In this document: positions 24,768 to 34,063 of the stretch, one piece after another
Layout: every line of letters begins with the position of its first letter
Position numbering within the stretch: the stretch's first letter is position 1
NCBI GenBank assembly: GCA_902782245.1
Contig: CACZMI010000013.1
Span: forward strand, 1-64,000
Reading direction: 5' to 3'
DNA from: an uncultured Bacteroidales bacterium
GTDB lineage: Bacteria; Bacteroidota; Bacteroidia; Bacteroidales; Bacteroidaceae
DNA: 64,000 nt
Translations under genes and position numbers: made by a program
Notes under the pieces: model-generated
What the model saw: only the letters and a program-made list of their open reading frames with translations
Databases searched by the model: none
What the model was told of the DNA's origin: nothing

Positions 24768-27347
24768 TCAGAATCCGGACTCCAGGATGTAGGGTACGCC
24801 GGCCGATGTTATACCTGCCGCCTCTATGCTGAAGCGTTTTGTTACCGAGTTGTTATAGAACTCCACCTGTGCCTTGCCTTCTTCATCGGTTATGACATTG
24901 GGGTTCCAATACAGGGTTCGGCGGTAATCCACGTCACCGAATATCGGTCCGTCGGGGTACTCGGGTGAGTAGAAACTGTATGGCCTGGAATATCCGTCAA
25001 CGGTGGTGATTCGCTTGTTGATGGTGAACCTTTCATCACGTGAACTGAGTTCGCCGTCCTCTTTCATCTGAACATCTATCAGCACCATTCTCTGATACAG
25101 GCTGTCGCCCATTATGGTCTGTATGGTTTTGTCAAGATAGTCCTGATAGAGAGGACACTGGGCAAGGATGTTCATGAGATACATCGGCCGGTCAAAGATG
25201 ATGATGCTCTTTATGTCTTTTGTATCGACCGATCCGGGACTCTCATAAATACCCTGATAGAGGTATCTCTTGTTGTTGTGTATGTAGAAGAACGGAGCCC
25301 ATCCGTTGATATATCCTATGTTTCCGCTGTCGTCAAGCACTACCTCATAGCCCTTGTCAATCAGGTAACCGAACAGGTCGGTAGAGTAGTCACCCTTGTC
25401 AAGTTCCAGTTCCACATCCTTGGGCACATCGAATGCACTGAATGTAAAGTAGTCTATGTACATGCGTTCCTCGTCGATGTCCACGTCGGGCAGCAGGAAC
25501 CCCGTCTCAACATTGATGACCGTGGGGAATTCCGATTCACCTTCAGTTTTCTGGGCGGCCTTTTTTGCTGAACCCTTAATGCCGGTAAATACCAGCTCGC
25601 CGGGTGTATATGCCCTTACTGACGGTATGGTGGGGCGGTCAATCTGAATTCTGGCACTGGTGCCTATCAGAGGTTCACGATTGGTGTTGGCGCTGATGGA
25701 GAATTTGGCTTTGTCGTAGAATTCGGCTCCTATGTCAAATCCGAAATAACCCGTAGAATCGGTAGTGTATCTGTAGATTTCCGTGAGTGTCTTGTCTTTG
25801 GGAACCAGCGATGCGTTAACCTCGATGCCTTCCATCTTTTTCTTACCCGACGGGTTCAGGATCCATCCGTTAAGCGTAAGACTCTCTTCCATACGGTGCT
25901 TCTCCGAGAACTGCTTCTGACCGGTCATGAAATCCCAATCGTAGCGCTCCCAACCCTGGACAAGGCAAAGCAGGTCCAGTGCCTGGTCACGTTCGGGATC
26001 ATCGGAATCAAAATACCATGAAGGGTGCTCTATGAAACCTTTAAGGTCCGATGACAACAGCATGGCAGTACGCAGGTCATCGGTATAGGCGTTGTTCTGT
26101 GTGCGCGCATCATGTACGGAAAGGCAGAAACGGTCGCGGAACGGATTGCCCCTGTCATTAAGTGTAAAGTCCAATGTTATCTTCTCAAAAGGTCCGTATG
26201 AACTCTTGTCGGTAGTTACCTCGATGACAGGTGCTTTGGTAACCTTGCTGCGATGGTAGAATGAACGGCTCGCGTAGTTGATACCGTTCTTGTCAAACAG
26301 GTAGACACGGCAGACTCCCTCGGGGACGCCATGGAGTGATATGATCCTTTCGGACTGGGTGGAGCCGGCCTGGATGGTACCAAAGTCCATGAGTTCGCCA
26401 CGGCAGGTAAGTCCCAAACCCAAAGTCATTCCCGAAAAACCTTCTGAACCGTCAACCTTTATGATTATGCTGTCCGAACCCAGCGGGTCGACTGTCATTG
26501 CATAACCGAACGGCTCCGGTTCGGGAAGGTCAAATGTACGTGTGGTCCCGTTTGCGTTTATTACAATCCGGTTACGCCTTTCGTGCGGAGTGAAGGTAAA
26601 CCAACCCATACCGTCATGAACGGTGTTGAATGATATGTCTTTACCTTCGATATGTCCGGTAGCATCCGTACCGAAACCGGTATCATCCGTAATCTTGAAT
26701 GCCACACGGCAGGGCTTGCCCATTATCAGATGACCTCCTTCCGGGTAGAATGAGGCGTTGATGTTGCGGAGTTTCTCTGTCTTGGGACGGATCTCAGTAG
26801 TCTCGGAACGCTTTATGGTGATTACCGGACTTGACTGGTAGTAGTCTCCCTCTTCTTTTGGAAGGTCATATACAGCCAGAACCCTTGAGAAAAGTATCTC
26901 GTTACTGAAATTAAGCATGTAACTGGTGTAAGCGCGGATTTCGTAGAAACCGCTGGGGTAGTTTACTACTCCACGTTTCTCGCGTGCCTGTGATGTGGAG
27001 CCGTCCATGAGTACGAACGAACCGTCGGCCTGACCTGCCACTATTTTCAGTTTCTCCTGTTTGAGAAGGACTCCTGTAGGTGACAGAAGGTCAACATAGA
27101 GGACCTTGCTCTGAGCGCGTCCCAATGTGGAGGCGTTTGTGACGAACGCCTTGAACCAGATGGTTTCACCTGTGTAGTATGATGTGTTGTCAAACTGGAG
27201 GTATACTTTCTCCTGGGGGAACAATGCGTTGAACTGATGAATGTTACCGGCAAATTTCATCAGTGAATCAACCGTTTCGGACTGTCCCATGCAAGGGCTT
27301 GCGGCTATTAAGGCAGCGGACAGCAACAATACTAATCTGGAAAGCAT
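24768..27347 (-). CDS. Large exported protein with MG2-like (macroglobulin) domains
   Basis: 859 aa with a signal peptide (MLSRLVLLLSAALIAASPC). Residues 40-150 (FPQEKVYLQFDNTSYYTGETIWFKAFV, split by context) look like an MG2 macroglobulin-type beta-sandwich; further beta-rich domains follow and the C-terminus (EEGKAQVEFYNNSVTKRFSI) resembles the closing domain of this Bacteroidetes family. Related proteins occur widely in Bacteroidetes as outer-surface or periplasmic proteins of unknown role. It lies upstream of rpsA on the same strand but probably has its own promoter, TATTTTTG at 27369-27376. Confidence 0.8.
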   Translation of the reverse strand: MLSRLVLLLSAALIAASPCMGQSETVDSLMKFAGNIHQFNALFPQEKVYLQFDNTSYYTGETIWFKAFVTNASTLGRAQSKVLYVDLLSPTGVLLKQEKLKIVAGQADGSFVLMDGSTSQAREKRGVVNYPSGFYEIRAYTSYMLNFSNEILFSRVLAVYDLPKEEGDYYQSSPVITIKRSETTEIRPKTEKLRNINASFYPEGGHLIMGKPCRVAFKITDDTGFGTDATGHIEGKDISFNTVHDGMGWFTFTPHERRNRIVINANGTTRTFDLPEPEPFGYAMTVDPLGSDSIIIKVDGSEGFSGMTLGLGLTCRGELMDFGTIQAGSTQSERIISLHGVPEGVCRVYLFDKNGINYASRSFYHRSKVTKAPVIEVTTDKSSYGPFEKITLDFTLNDRGNPFRDRFCLSVHDARTQNNAYTDDLRTAMLLSSDLKGFIEHPSWYFDSDDPERDQALDLLCLVQGWERYDWDFMTGQKQFSEKHRMEESLTLNGWILNPSGKKKMEGIEVNASLVPKDKTLTEIYRYTTDSTGYFGFDIGAEFYDKAKFSISANTNREPLIGTSARIQIDRPTIPSVRAYTPGELVFTGIKGSAKKAAQKTEGESEFPTVINVETGFLLPDVDIDEERMYIDYFTFSAFDVPKDVELELDKGDYSTDLFGYLIDKGYEVVLDDSGNIGYINGWAPFFYIHNNKRYLYQGIYESPGSVDTKDIKSIIIFDRPMYLMNILAQCPLYQDYLDKTIQTIMGDSLYQRMVLIDVQMKEDGELSSRDERFTINKRITTVDGYSRPYSFYSPEYPDGPIFGDVDYRRTLYWNPNVITDEEGKAQVEFYNNSVTKRFSIEAAGITSAGVPYILESGF

Positions 27348-27414
27348 AGGTTATACTATTTGTTTCCGCAAAAATAGTAAAAATGTGGGATTTTGATTAT
27401 TTTTGCAATCCGTT

Positions 27415-28896
27415 ATGATATACGGATTTGACAACGACAAGTATCTTAGGATACAGTCCGAACACATCAAGGAGCGTATCGCTCAGTTCGGTGACAAACT
27501 TTATCTCGAGTTCGGAGGCAAGCTCTTCGATGACCATCACGCCAGCCGCGTGCTCCCCGGTTTCCAGCCAGACAGTAAACTGCGTATGCTGAAGCAACTC
27601 AGCGATTATGCCGAGATTGTGATAGTGATCAGTGCCGTTGACATTGAAAAGAACAAGGTTCGCAGTGATCTGGGTATCACCTATGATATGGACGTCCTAC
27701 GTCTGAGGGAGGAATTCCAGAGCCGCGGCCTTCTGGTCGGGTCGGTGGTAATAACCCACTACAACGGTCAGGCCAGTGCCGATGCTTTCCGCGAGCGCCT
27801 CAAACGCCTGGGTATTGTCACCTACGTCCATTATATCATAGAGGGTTACCCAAACAATGTTGCCCTGATTGATTCCGATGAGGGATTCGGCCGTAACGAT
27901 TATGTCGTGACATCCCGTCCTCTGGTGGTAGTTACTGCCCCCGGTCCCGGAAGCGGCAAGATGGCTGTTTGTCTGAGTCAGCTTTTCCAGGAGCAGAAGC
28001 ATGGAGTCAAGGCAGGTTACGCCAAATTCGAGACATTCCCCATATGGAACCTTCCGTTGAACCATCCCGTAAACATAGCCTATGAGGCGGCCACTGCCGA
28101 TCTGGATGACGTGAACATGATTGACCCGTTCCATCTTGAGGCTTACGGCAAGACCGCTGTCAACTATAACCGTGACATTGAGATATTCCCCGTACTGGAT
28201 GCTCTGTTCAAGGGTATTTATGGCGAGAATCCGTATAAGTCACCCACCGATATGGGTGTGAATATGGCCGGTTTCTGTATCAGCGACGATGAGGTGTGCT
28301 GCCGCGCAGCCAAGGATGAGGTGATACGCCGTTACTATACCGCCCTTGGCGATATGGCCAGCGGCAAGACCAATGAGACTGAGGTCAACAAGATAGCCTT
28401 GCTCATGAACAAGGCCGGAATCACCACAGCAACACGCCGTACCACCGTAGCCGCCAAGGAACGCCAGGAGGAGACCGGAGTACCGGCTGCCGCCATGGAG
28501 TTGTCCGATGGTACCATCATAACATCCAAGACAACCGCTCTTCTGGGTCCGAGTGCCGCACTGATACTCAATGCCACAAAGTACCTGGCCGGCATAGACC
28601 ATAACGTCAAGCTCATTCCGCAGAACATGATTGAGCCTATCCAGAAGACCAAAGTGGATTATCTGCACGGAAACAATCCACGTCTTCATACCGATGAGGT
28701 CCTGGTTGCCCTTTCAATTCTGAGTCAGCAGGATGAGAACTGCCGCAAGGCTTTGGATATGTTGCCTGAACTCAGAGGCTGTCAGGTTCACTGCACGGTC
28801 CTGCTCAGTGAGGTTGACCGTAAGATTTTCCGCAAGTTGGGCGTTGGCCTGACCTGTGATCCCGTCAAGAAGAAATATTTCCCCAACGGCAAGTGA
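27415..28896 (+). CDS. UPF0371 (DUF1846) protein
   Basis: 493 aa cytoplasmic protein of the DUF1846 family, beginning MIYGFDNDKYLRIQ and containing the typical VRSDLGITYDMDVLRLRE, APGPGSGKMAVCLSQL and KVDYLHGNNPRLHTDEVL segments. The GPGSGK stretch resembles a phosphate-binding loop. The biochemical function is unsettled. I used the ATG at 27415; an upstream TTG overlaps the likely -7 box TATTTTTG (27398-27405). The next gene starts 1 nt after its stop codon, so the two are coupled. Confidence 0.93.
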   Translation: MIYGFDNDKYLRIQSEHIKERIAQFGDKLYLEFGGKLFDDHHASRVLPGFQPDSKLRMLKQLSDYAEIVIVISAVDIEKNKVRSDLGITYDMDVLRLREEFQSRGLLVGSVVITHYNGQASADAFRERLKRLGIVTYVHYIIEGYPNNVALIDSDEGFGRNDYVVTSRPLVVVTAPGPGSGKMAVCLSQLFQEQKHGVKAGYAKFETFPIWNLPLNHPVNIAYEAATADLDDVNMIDPFHLEAYGKTAVNYNRDIEIFPVLDALFKGIYGENPYKSPTDMGVNMAGFCISDDEVCCRAAKDEVIRRYYTALGDMASGKTNETEVNKIALLMNKAGITTATRRTTVAAKERQEETGVPAAAMELSDGTIITSKTTALLGPSAALILNATKYLAGIDHNVKLIPQNMIEPIQKTKVDYLHGNNPRLHTDEVLVALSILSQQDENCRKALDMLPELRGCQVHCTVLLSEVDRKIFRKLGVGLTCDPVKKKYFPNGK

Positions 28897-28897
28897 T

Positions 28898-30145
28898 ATG
28901 GACGAAAGGGATGACCTGTTGACAGAGGTGATGCAGGTGGCTACCGAAGCAGGGCATATAATGCTCGAGAACGGTGCCGAGATATTCCGTGTGGAAGAGA
29001 CCATGGAACGCATCACCCGTCATTACGGAGTGGATTCAGGCCATTTCTTTGTCCTTAGCAACGGTATCCTGACGTCAGGCGGCAACCGATACTCGAACGT
29101 GGAATTCATTCCGTTCAAGGGCGCCCAGTTGGAGAAGGTCGTTGCGGTAAACCGTCTTTCACGTGCCATAGAGAAGGGCGGCTGTCCCATTGAGGAAGCC
29201 CGTGATCGTCTGGCTGAGATCAGGAACATGAAATCCAAACCGTTCCTGGAGCAGGTCATGGGATCGGCTGTGGGCAGCGGCGCATTCTGTGCCATATTCG
29301 GCGGTAGTATCCTGGATTGTGCGGCATCATTCGTGACAGGTCTGCTGCTGTATGTGTTCGTGCTTCTAGTAAGCCGCCGGGGCATGTCCAAGATTGTAAC
29401 CAACATCCTGGGCAGTATTCTTGCTACAAGCCTTTCGGTAGTGTTCATGAACATAGGATTCGGCGAGCATCCCGGTAACATGATCATCGGCTCACTTATC
29501 CCTCTTATTCCCGGTGTACCCTTTACCAACGGTATCCGCGACCTGGCCAATGAGGATTACATTGCGGGTTCAACAAGAATGATAGATGCGCTTACCGTGT
29601 TTTTCTGTATCGCAGCGGGTGTGGCTCTTACATTCCTGGTGGATGGCCGTATTGAGAACGGTATCATAGTGCTGGACGGAATGCAGACCAGTGCCGAGAC
29701 TTCAGGGTGGCTTATTCAGGCTGTTACAGCGTTTGTAGGAACGGTGGGATTTGCGGTGCTGTACGGAGTTCCGCGCAGTGAATACATTCATGTGGGAGTC
29801 TGCAGTATGGTGGGTTGGATGGCGTATCTGCTGATGCTTCGCATAGTGGGTGCTACGGTCATTGAATCCAGTTTTGTAGCAACTGTCGTAGTAGTTCTGG
29901 TATCAAGATTCATGGCTGTTGACCGCAAGTGTCCGGTAATAGTATTCCAGATATGCGGTGTGTTTCCGCTTATCCCGGGTGCCGGTATATTCTGGACTGT
30001 TTACTATATCGTAAACAAGGAACTGTCGATGGCTGTTACCACCGGGTTTACAGCTCTTGGAGTTGCCGTAGCCATTGTGCTCGGCATCATCTTTATGACA
30101 AGCCTTCCGGGGCGTATGTTCAAGATAGCCCAAAAGAAGGCATGA
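28898..30145 (+). CDS. ThrE-family threonine/serine exporter
   Basis: 415 aa inner-membrane protein. The N-terminal hydrophilic part (residues 1-120, EVMQVATEAGHIMLENGAEIFRVEET) is the DUF1212 domain of ThrE proteins; about ten hydrophobic helices follow, the last set matching the DUF3815 half (IFQICGVFPLIPGAGIFWTVYY, split by context). This is a fused version of a pair that is often encoded by two genes. Family members export threonine and serine. It overlaps the next gene by 4 nt. Confidence 0.9.
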   Translation: MDERDDLLTEVMQVATEAGHIMLENGAEIFRVEETMERITRHYGVDSGHFFVLSNGILTSGGNRYSNVEFIPFKGAQLEKVVAVNRLSRAIEKGGCPIEEARDRLAEIRNMKSKPFLEQVMGSAVGSGAFCAIFGGSILDCAASFVTGLLLYVFVLLVSRRGMSKIVTNILGSILATSLSVVFMNIGFGEHPGNMIIGSLIPLIPGVPFTNGIRDLANEDYIAGSTRMIDALTVFFCIAAGVALTFLVDGRIENGIIVLDGMQTSAETSGWLIQAVTAFVGTVGFAVLYGVPRSEYIHVGVCSMVGWMAYLLMLRIVGATVIESSFVATVVVVLVSRFMAVDRKCPVIVFQICGVFPLIPGAGIFWTVYYIVNKELSMAVTTGFTALGVAVAIVLGIIFMTSLPGRMFKIAQKKA

Positions 30146-30708
30146 TGCGCGTATCGGTTTTTGATGATATGACACTCTGTACCGATGCCCAGGTGGAGAG
30201 CATGTTGCCGATAGTGCCCGAGCCCCGTCGCAGTGAAGCGCTCAGTTTCAAGCATACGTTCGGCAGGTTTGCATGTCTCAAATCATATCTTATGCTTGCT
30301 GAACTTTTAAGCAGTGAATTCGGACTGGAAAAGTTCAGTATCGCTACGGGCGAGCATGGTAAGCCATATCTGACTGATCATCCCGATATCCATTTCAATA
30401 TCAGCCACTGTCGTAATGCAATAGCGGTGGTTGTCAGCGATAACCCGGTGGGAATAGACGTTGAGTCTTTCCGTCATTTCAGTGACGGGCTGTTGGACAA
30501 AACAATGAACCCTGAAGAGAAAGCCGGAATACTGTCTTCCGAATCACCCGAAGAGGCGTTTGCAGCCTATTGGACCTGTAAGGAGGCGGTATTTAAAATG
30601 CAGGGTACCGGAATAACCGATAACCTGCATAATATACTGTCGGGCGGGGTGACCACCGGCACTAAGATCAACCGAGAAAAGGGTTACGCCTTATCCGTTG
30701 CGTGGTAA
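30142..30708 (+). CDS. 4'-phosphopantetheinyl transferase (Sfp-type)
   Basis: 188 aa enzyme that attaches phosphopantetheine from CoA to carrier proteins. The key motifs are GEHGKPYL, FNISHCRNAIAVVV, PVGIDVE (magnesium-binding Asp) and WTCKEAVFKM (WxxKEAxxK). It is shorter than Sfp (about 225 aa), in the range of other Bacteroidetes members. The start overlaps the exporter stop (ATGA); a second ATG follows at 30145. It converges with the amino-sugar kinase, overlapping it by 25 bp. Confidence 0.9.
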   Translation: MMRVSVFDDMTLCTDAQVESMLPIVPEPRRSEALSFKHTFGRFACLKSYLMLAELLSSEFGLEKFSIATGEHGKPYLTDHPDIHFNISHCRNAIAVVVSDNPVGIDVESFRHFSDGLLDKTMNPEEKAGILSSESPEEAFAAYWTCKEAVFKMQGTGITDNLHNILSGGVTTGTKINREKGYALSVAW

Positions 30709-31538
30709 TCCACCAGTCCGTTCATGGGGCTGGTCTCAATTTTTCCTATCGTCATACCCAGAGAATCGGCGGTTTCCTTGAGTTCGTCGGCAAAGCTGTT
30801 GGCCAGCGAGCCTACGAAATGTACCGGCAACCAGGGCTTGTGGTAGTTGATGACGTTGCGGGTAAAGAATTCAGAGAAACACTGGATTATCATCTTGTGA
30901 ACCTCGGGTACGGTGCGTTTCTCATATACGAACGGCGCGAAACCGGCAATGAACCTGTTGGGCAGTGGCTTGCGGTAAACGCTCTCAATGATGCTCTCTT
31001 TGGTAAGTGAGTAACGTTCCAGGAACTCCTTTGCCACAGCCTCGGGTAACTGACGTTTCAGACAGTCGCCTATGAGGCGGCGTCCAAGTGCGGCACTGCT
31101 GCCTTCATCACCCAGGATATATCCCAATGATGGTACCTGGTCCACAATCTCCTTGCCGTTGTAAAGGCATGAGTTGGAACCGGTGCCAAGTACACAGGCT
31201 ACACCCTCAGAGTGTCCGCAGAGTGCGCGGGCGGCTCCCAGCATATCGCTGTCAACCTTAATTTCGGCGTTGGGTATGAACTCCTTGAGAATTGCGGCCA
31301 TCTGTGTGCAGATAGACTCTGTGGCGCATCCTGCTCCGTAGTAGAATACCTCTGTAATGGCAGCCAGGTCTATGTTCTGTGTATTGGGCAGCAACTCGTT
31401 GCGTACTATGTTCCTTATCTCCTCTTCACTCTGATGGCAGGGGTTGATACCCTGTGTCTTTATGCTCTTTAGGTCATAGACGGCATTGAAGAATCCCCAA
31501 TCAGTCTTGGTGGAGCCGCTGTCAACTGCTAATCTCAT
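30684..31538 (-). CDS. BadF/BadG-type amino-sugar kinase (GlcNAc/MurNAc kinase-like)
   Basis: 284 aa ASKHA-fold kinase. Phosphate-1 motif DSGSTKTDWGFF at the N-terminus, a GTGSNSCL phosphate-2 loop near residue 118 and LGDEGSSAALGRRLI near 143 match the N-acetylglucosamine kinase/MurK group. It overlaps by 4 nt the AmpG-like permease gene upstream, which suggests that it phosphorylates amino sugars released from imported muropeptides. The exact substrate cannot be read from the sequence. Confidence 0.87.
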   Translation of the reverse strand: MRLAVDSGSTKTDWGFFNAVYDLKSIKTQGINPCHQSEEEIRNIVRNELLPNTQNIDLAAITEVFYYGAGCATESICTQMAAILKEFIPNAEIKVDSDMLGAARALCGHSEGVACVLGTGSNSCLYNGKEIVDQVPSLGYILGDEGSSAALGRRLIGDCLKRQLPEAVAKEFLERYSLTKESIIESVYRKPLPNRFIAGFAPFVYEKRTVPEVHKMIIQCFSEFFTRNVINYHKPWLPVHFVGSLANSFADELKETADSLGMTIGKIETSPMNGLVDYHATDKA

Positions 31539-32800
31539 TGTTTCTTTCCAAAATCAGGTTCATATTTTATGATGGCCGAAACCACGCATGTGACGGCGCA
31601 GCAGGCAATTACCCAGATAAAGAATGTGCGGTAGCCCATATGTTCCTGGAGTATACCCGATATCATGCCGGGCAGCATCATGCCAAGTGCCATTATTCCG
31701 GTGCTGATGGCATAGTGGGAGGTCTGGTGCTCTCCACGCGCAAAGTACATAAGGAACAGGGTGTATGCCGTGAATCCGAATCCGTATCCCATCTGCTCTA
31801 TGAATATGCAGGTGCTTACCAGAGCCATGTTCTGTGTTGGCAGCCAACTCAGATATACATAGACCAGATCCGGAACGGATATGGCGGCTACCATATACCA
31901 TATGCATTTCTTAAGGCCGTAATGTGACAGAGTTATTCCGCCCAGGATACCGCCCAGCAGGAGTCCGATGACTCCCAGGGTACCTTGCGCAAAGCCTACC
32001 TGACCTGTGGTCAGAGCCAGGCCTCCTGCGGCTGCATCATCGACAAGGAACAGAGGGGCTATCTTGCCCAACTGTGCCTCGGGGAAACGGAACAGCAGTA
32101 TGAAAAGGAGTGCCGGCAGGATATTCGGCTTCTTGAAATAACTTACAAAAGTCATTCCGAATTCCTTGAGAATATTTTTACCGGATATGCCTGTGGCGCA
32201 GTCTGCAACAGGGTGGGGCAGAATATATGAGTGGTAAAGCCACAACAGGATCATCAGGCCGCCGGCAACCAGGAAACCAAGACTCCATGCCCGTACGGCC
32301 GATCCGAACTGTTTCTCAAACAGTCCTACAAGAATCAGCAGGCCACCTTGTCCTGCAATCATGGCAATACGGTAAGCGGTGTTGCGGATACCTACAAACA
32401 GAGACTGCTCGCCCTCATCCAGGCCCAGCATGTAAAAGCCGTCTATGGATATGTCATGTGTGGCCGAACTGAATGCCAGCAGCCACATTATGGCAAGTGA
32501 CCATCGGAAAAAGTTAGTGGTGTTGAGAGTCAAGGCAACGCCAGCCAAACCGGCTCCCAATATAACCTGCGTCAGCAGGAGCCACCAGCGTTTGGTCTTG
32601 ACCAGATCTACAAACGGGCTCCAGAACGGTTTTATTACCCACGGCAGATAAAGCCAACTGGTATATAGCGCCACGTCGGCATTGCTGATACCAAGTTGTT
32701 TGAACATAATGGCCGATACCGTAACGACCAGTACGTAAGGTAGTCCTTCTGCAAAATAAAGCGTGGGCACCCATGCCCACGAAGTTCTGTGTGATGCCAT
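31535..32800 (-). CDS. AmpG-like major facilitator permease
   Basis: 421 aa integral membrane protein with about 12 helices and the N-terminal TLYFAEGLPYVLVVTVSAIM and KPFWSPFVDLVKTKRWW segments of the AmpG/PAT family, which imports muropeptides for peptidoglycan recycling. It is followed, with a 4-nt overlap, by an amino-sugar kinase gene, and begins directly at the stop codon of the flavodoxin gene. AmpG-like members with other substrates exist, so muropeptide import is likely but not proven. Confidence 0.87.
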   Translation of the reverse strand: MASHRTSWAWVPTLYFAEGLPYVLVVTVSAIMFKQLGISNADVALYTSWLYLPWVIKPFWSPFVDLVKTKRWWLLLTQVILGAGLAGVALTLNTTNFFRWSLAIMWLLAFSSATHDISIDGFYMLGLDEGEQSLFVGIRNTAYRIAMIAGQGGLLILVGLFEKQFGSAVRAWSLGFLVAGGLMILLWLYHSYILPHPVADCATGISGKNILKEFGMTFVSYFKKPNILPALLFILLFRFPEAQLGKIAPLFLVDDAAAGGLALTTGQVGFAQGTLGVIGLLLGGILGGITLSHYGLKKCIWYMVAAISVPDLVYVYLSWLPTQNMALVSTCIFIEQMGYGFGFTAYTLFLMYFARGEHQTSHYAISTGIMALGMMLPGMISGILQEHMGYRTFFIWVIACCAVTCVVSAIIKYEPDFGKKQ

Positions 32801-33355
32801 TTACTTAGCGGGTATAGTCTCCTTGAGCTTGTCTATTACAGCCTGACGTGCCTCTGGGGTAGGATTGCGTTTAAGGGTTGTGCCCTCAACCAGGTTCAGG
32901 TCAGGATACTGATCCTTGAGTTTGTTGTATGAGTTGGTCAGATTGCTGCTGCCCGAAGTTGAGAATATGATTACGGTCTTGCCCTTAAGGTCATTGCCCT
33001 CAATGAAAGAGTTGATGATGTTGGGTGCCGCATCGCCCCAGATGGGGAATCCTACGAACACTACATCATAACTTTTCAGCTTGTCGGGCTTGCCCTTCAC
33101 CTCGGGACGGAGAGACTTGTCGGCCATCTCCTTGAAAGCGCGTGCCTCACGGTTTCCCAGGTTTACATCATCGGTGGTGTAAGGTTGGGCGCCCTCTATC
33201 TCAAAAAGGTCGGCACCGGTGGCTTTGGCCAGGTCCTGTGACAATGACTTGGTTGTTCCTGTGGGTGAAAAATAAGTAATCAATACTTTGGGATCCTTGG
33301 CTGAGCAAACGGTCATGAACATGACTGCCAGCATCATTAACAGACTTCTTCTCAT
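32801..33355 (-). CDS. Exported flavodoxin
   Basis: 184 aa flavodoxin-fold protein. The FMN phosphate loop is SPTGTTKSLS (about residues 30-39), followed by AKATGADLFEIE, YDVVFVGFPIWGDAAP and FSTSGSSN, all typical of the flavodoxin_4 group. Unlike cytosolic flavodoxins it has an N-terminal signal peptide (MRRSLLMMLAVMFMTVCSA), so it should act in the periplasm. First gene of the operon with the AmpG-like permease and the kinase. Confidence 0.9.
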   Translation of the reverse strand: MRRSLLMMLAVMFMTVCSAKDPKVLITYFSPTGTTKSLSQDLAKATGADLFEIEGAQPYTTDDVNLGNREARAFKEMADKSLRPEVKGKPDKLKSYDVVFVGFPIWGDAAPNIINSFIEGNDLKGKTVIIFSTSGSSNLTNSYNKLKDQYPDLNLVEGTTLKRNPTPEARQAVIDKLKETIPAK

Positions 33356-33390
33356 AATATTATTATTTTTTGTGTTTGTATTCCTGACTG

Positions 33391-33421
33391 CGAATATATG
33401 AAAAAATTAATCCATGAACAA
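33391..33421 (-). promoter_or_regulatory. Promoter of the flavodoxin operon
   Basis: Minus-strand TATATTCG (33391-33398) is spaced 20 nt from TTG (33419-33421), close to the Bacteroidetes consensus. The promoter lies 8 nt from the nested palindromic element. Confidence 0.55.
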
Positions 33422-33428
33422 TAACCTT

Positions 33429-33574
33429 CCCGCCAAAGTGTCCCACACAACTACCGCTCAGAAGGCTCTTGGGCGCGATTAGTGTGGGACATGACCCCGA
33501 GAAAAGCCAGTGTCCCACGCTCACCCTGCTCAGAACATGCTCTGGCGCGGGTGGGCGTGGGACACTTTGGCGGG
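33429..33574. repeat. Nested inverted-repeat element of two tandem palindromic units
   Basis: The 146-bp element is bounded by perfect 18-bp inverted repeats, CCCGCCAAAGTGTCCCAC (33429-33446) and its complement (33557-33574). Inside are two similar palindromic units, each TGTCCCAC...GTGGGACA: 33439-33491 (stem TGTCCCACAC) and 33509-33566 (stem AGTGTCCCACGC extended by TCACCC, with one wobble). Both loops contain GCTCAGAA and a GGCGCG-like stretch. It ends 12 nt past the stop codon of the calycin-like gene. It codes for nothing visible. Confidence 0.85.
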
Positions 33575-33585
33575 GAGCGCCTGGG

Positions 33586-34059
33586 CTACTTCAGGAGCTG
33601 GCCGCTGTATGATGTGGGAGTTGAGCCGAACTTGAGTGAGAATGTGATCTCGTCGTTCAGTATCTCACCCTCAAACCCGGTGACAGCGTAGTTGGGGAAC
33701 GGGTTGCCCATGGCCAGCGGAATGGTGCTGTCTGCTGCGAGAACGGTTACATTGCCGTTCTTCTGTACGGTAATGCCCGGAATGGTGATGTCCATGGCCG
33801 GCATTCTATTAGCCAGTTTGGCCTTGAAAATGGTGATTGATGTAGAATCAGCCTTGTCTGAAGGGTTGATGCTGATCTTTGTATCGGGAGTCTGGCAGTC
33901 TCCGCTTGATGCGTTTGCAAGCAAGGTACCTGAATAGAATACGGTGTCGTTGCTTACTGTCTCAATAACTTCCTCCTGCTTTACGTTGTCGGTTTCAGCT
34001 TTGTCACAACTCACCAGAACTGCTGCCATTGCAGCGAGAATCAATACTGTTTTCTTCAT
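33586..34059 (-). CDS. Calycin-like lipoprotein
   Basis: 157 aa. Lipoprotein signal MKKTVLILAAMAAVLVSC (Cys18), then a beta-rich domain with FYSGTLLA, MDITIPGITV and VTGFEGEILNDEITFSLKF, the pattern of the Bacteroidetes calycin-like domain (lipocalin-related small barrel). It begins 4 nt after the TonB receptor gene's stop codon, so both are probably one transcript, and it may help in binding the receptor's ligand. The ligand is unknown. Confidence 0.8.
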   Translation of the reverse strand: MKKTVLILAAMAAVLVSCDKAETDNVKQEEVIETVSNDTVFYSGTLLANASSGDCQTPDTKISINPSDKADSTSITIFKAKLANRMPAMDITIPGITVQKNGNVTVLAADSTIPLAMGNPFPNYAVTGFEGEILNDEITFSLKFGSTPTSYSGQLLK

Positions 34060-34063
34060 GTTT

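Noticed and set aside
33429..33574. Possible CRISPR-like repeat array
   Set aside because: There are only two units, internally palindromic, with no regular unique spacers and no cas genes; the same holds for the repeats at 61960-62089.
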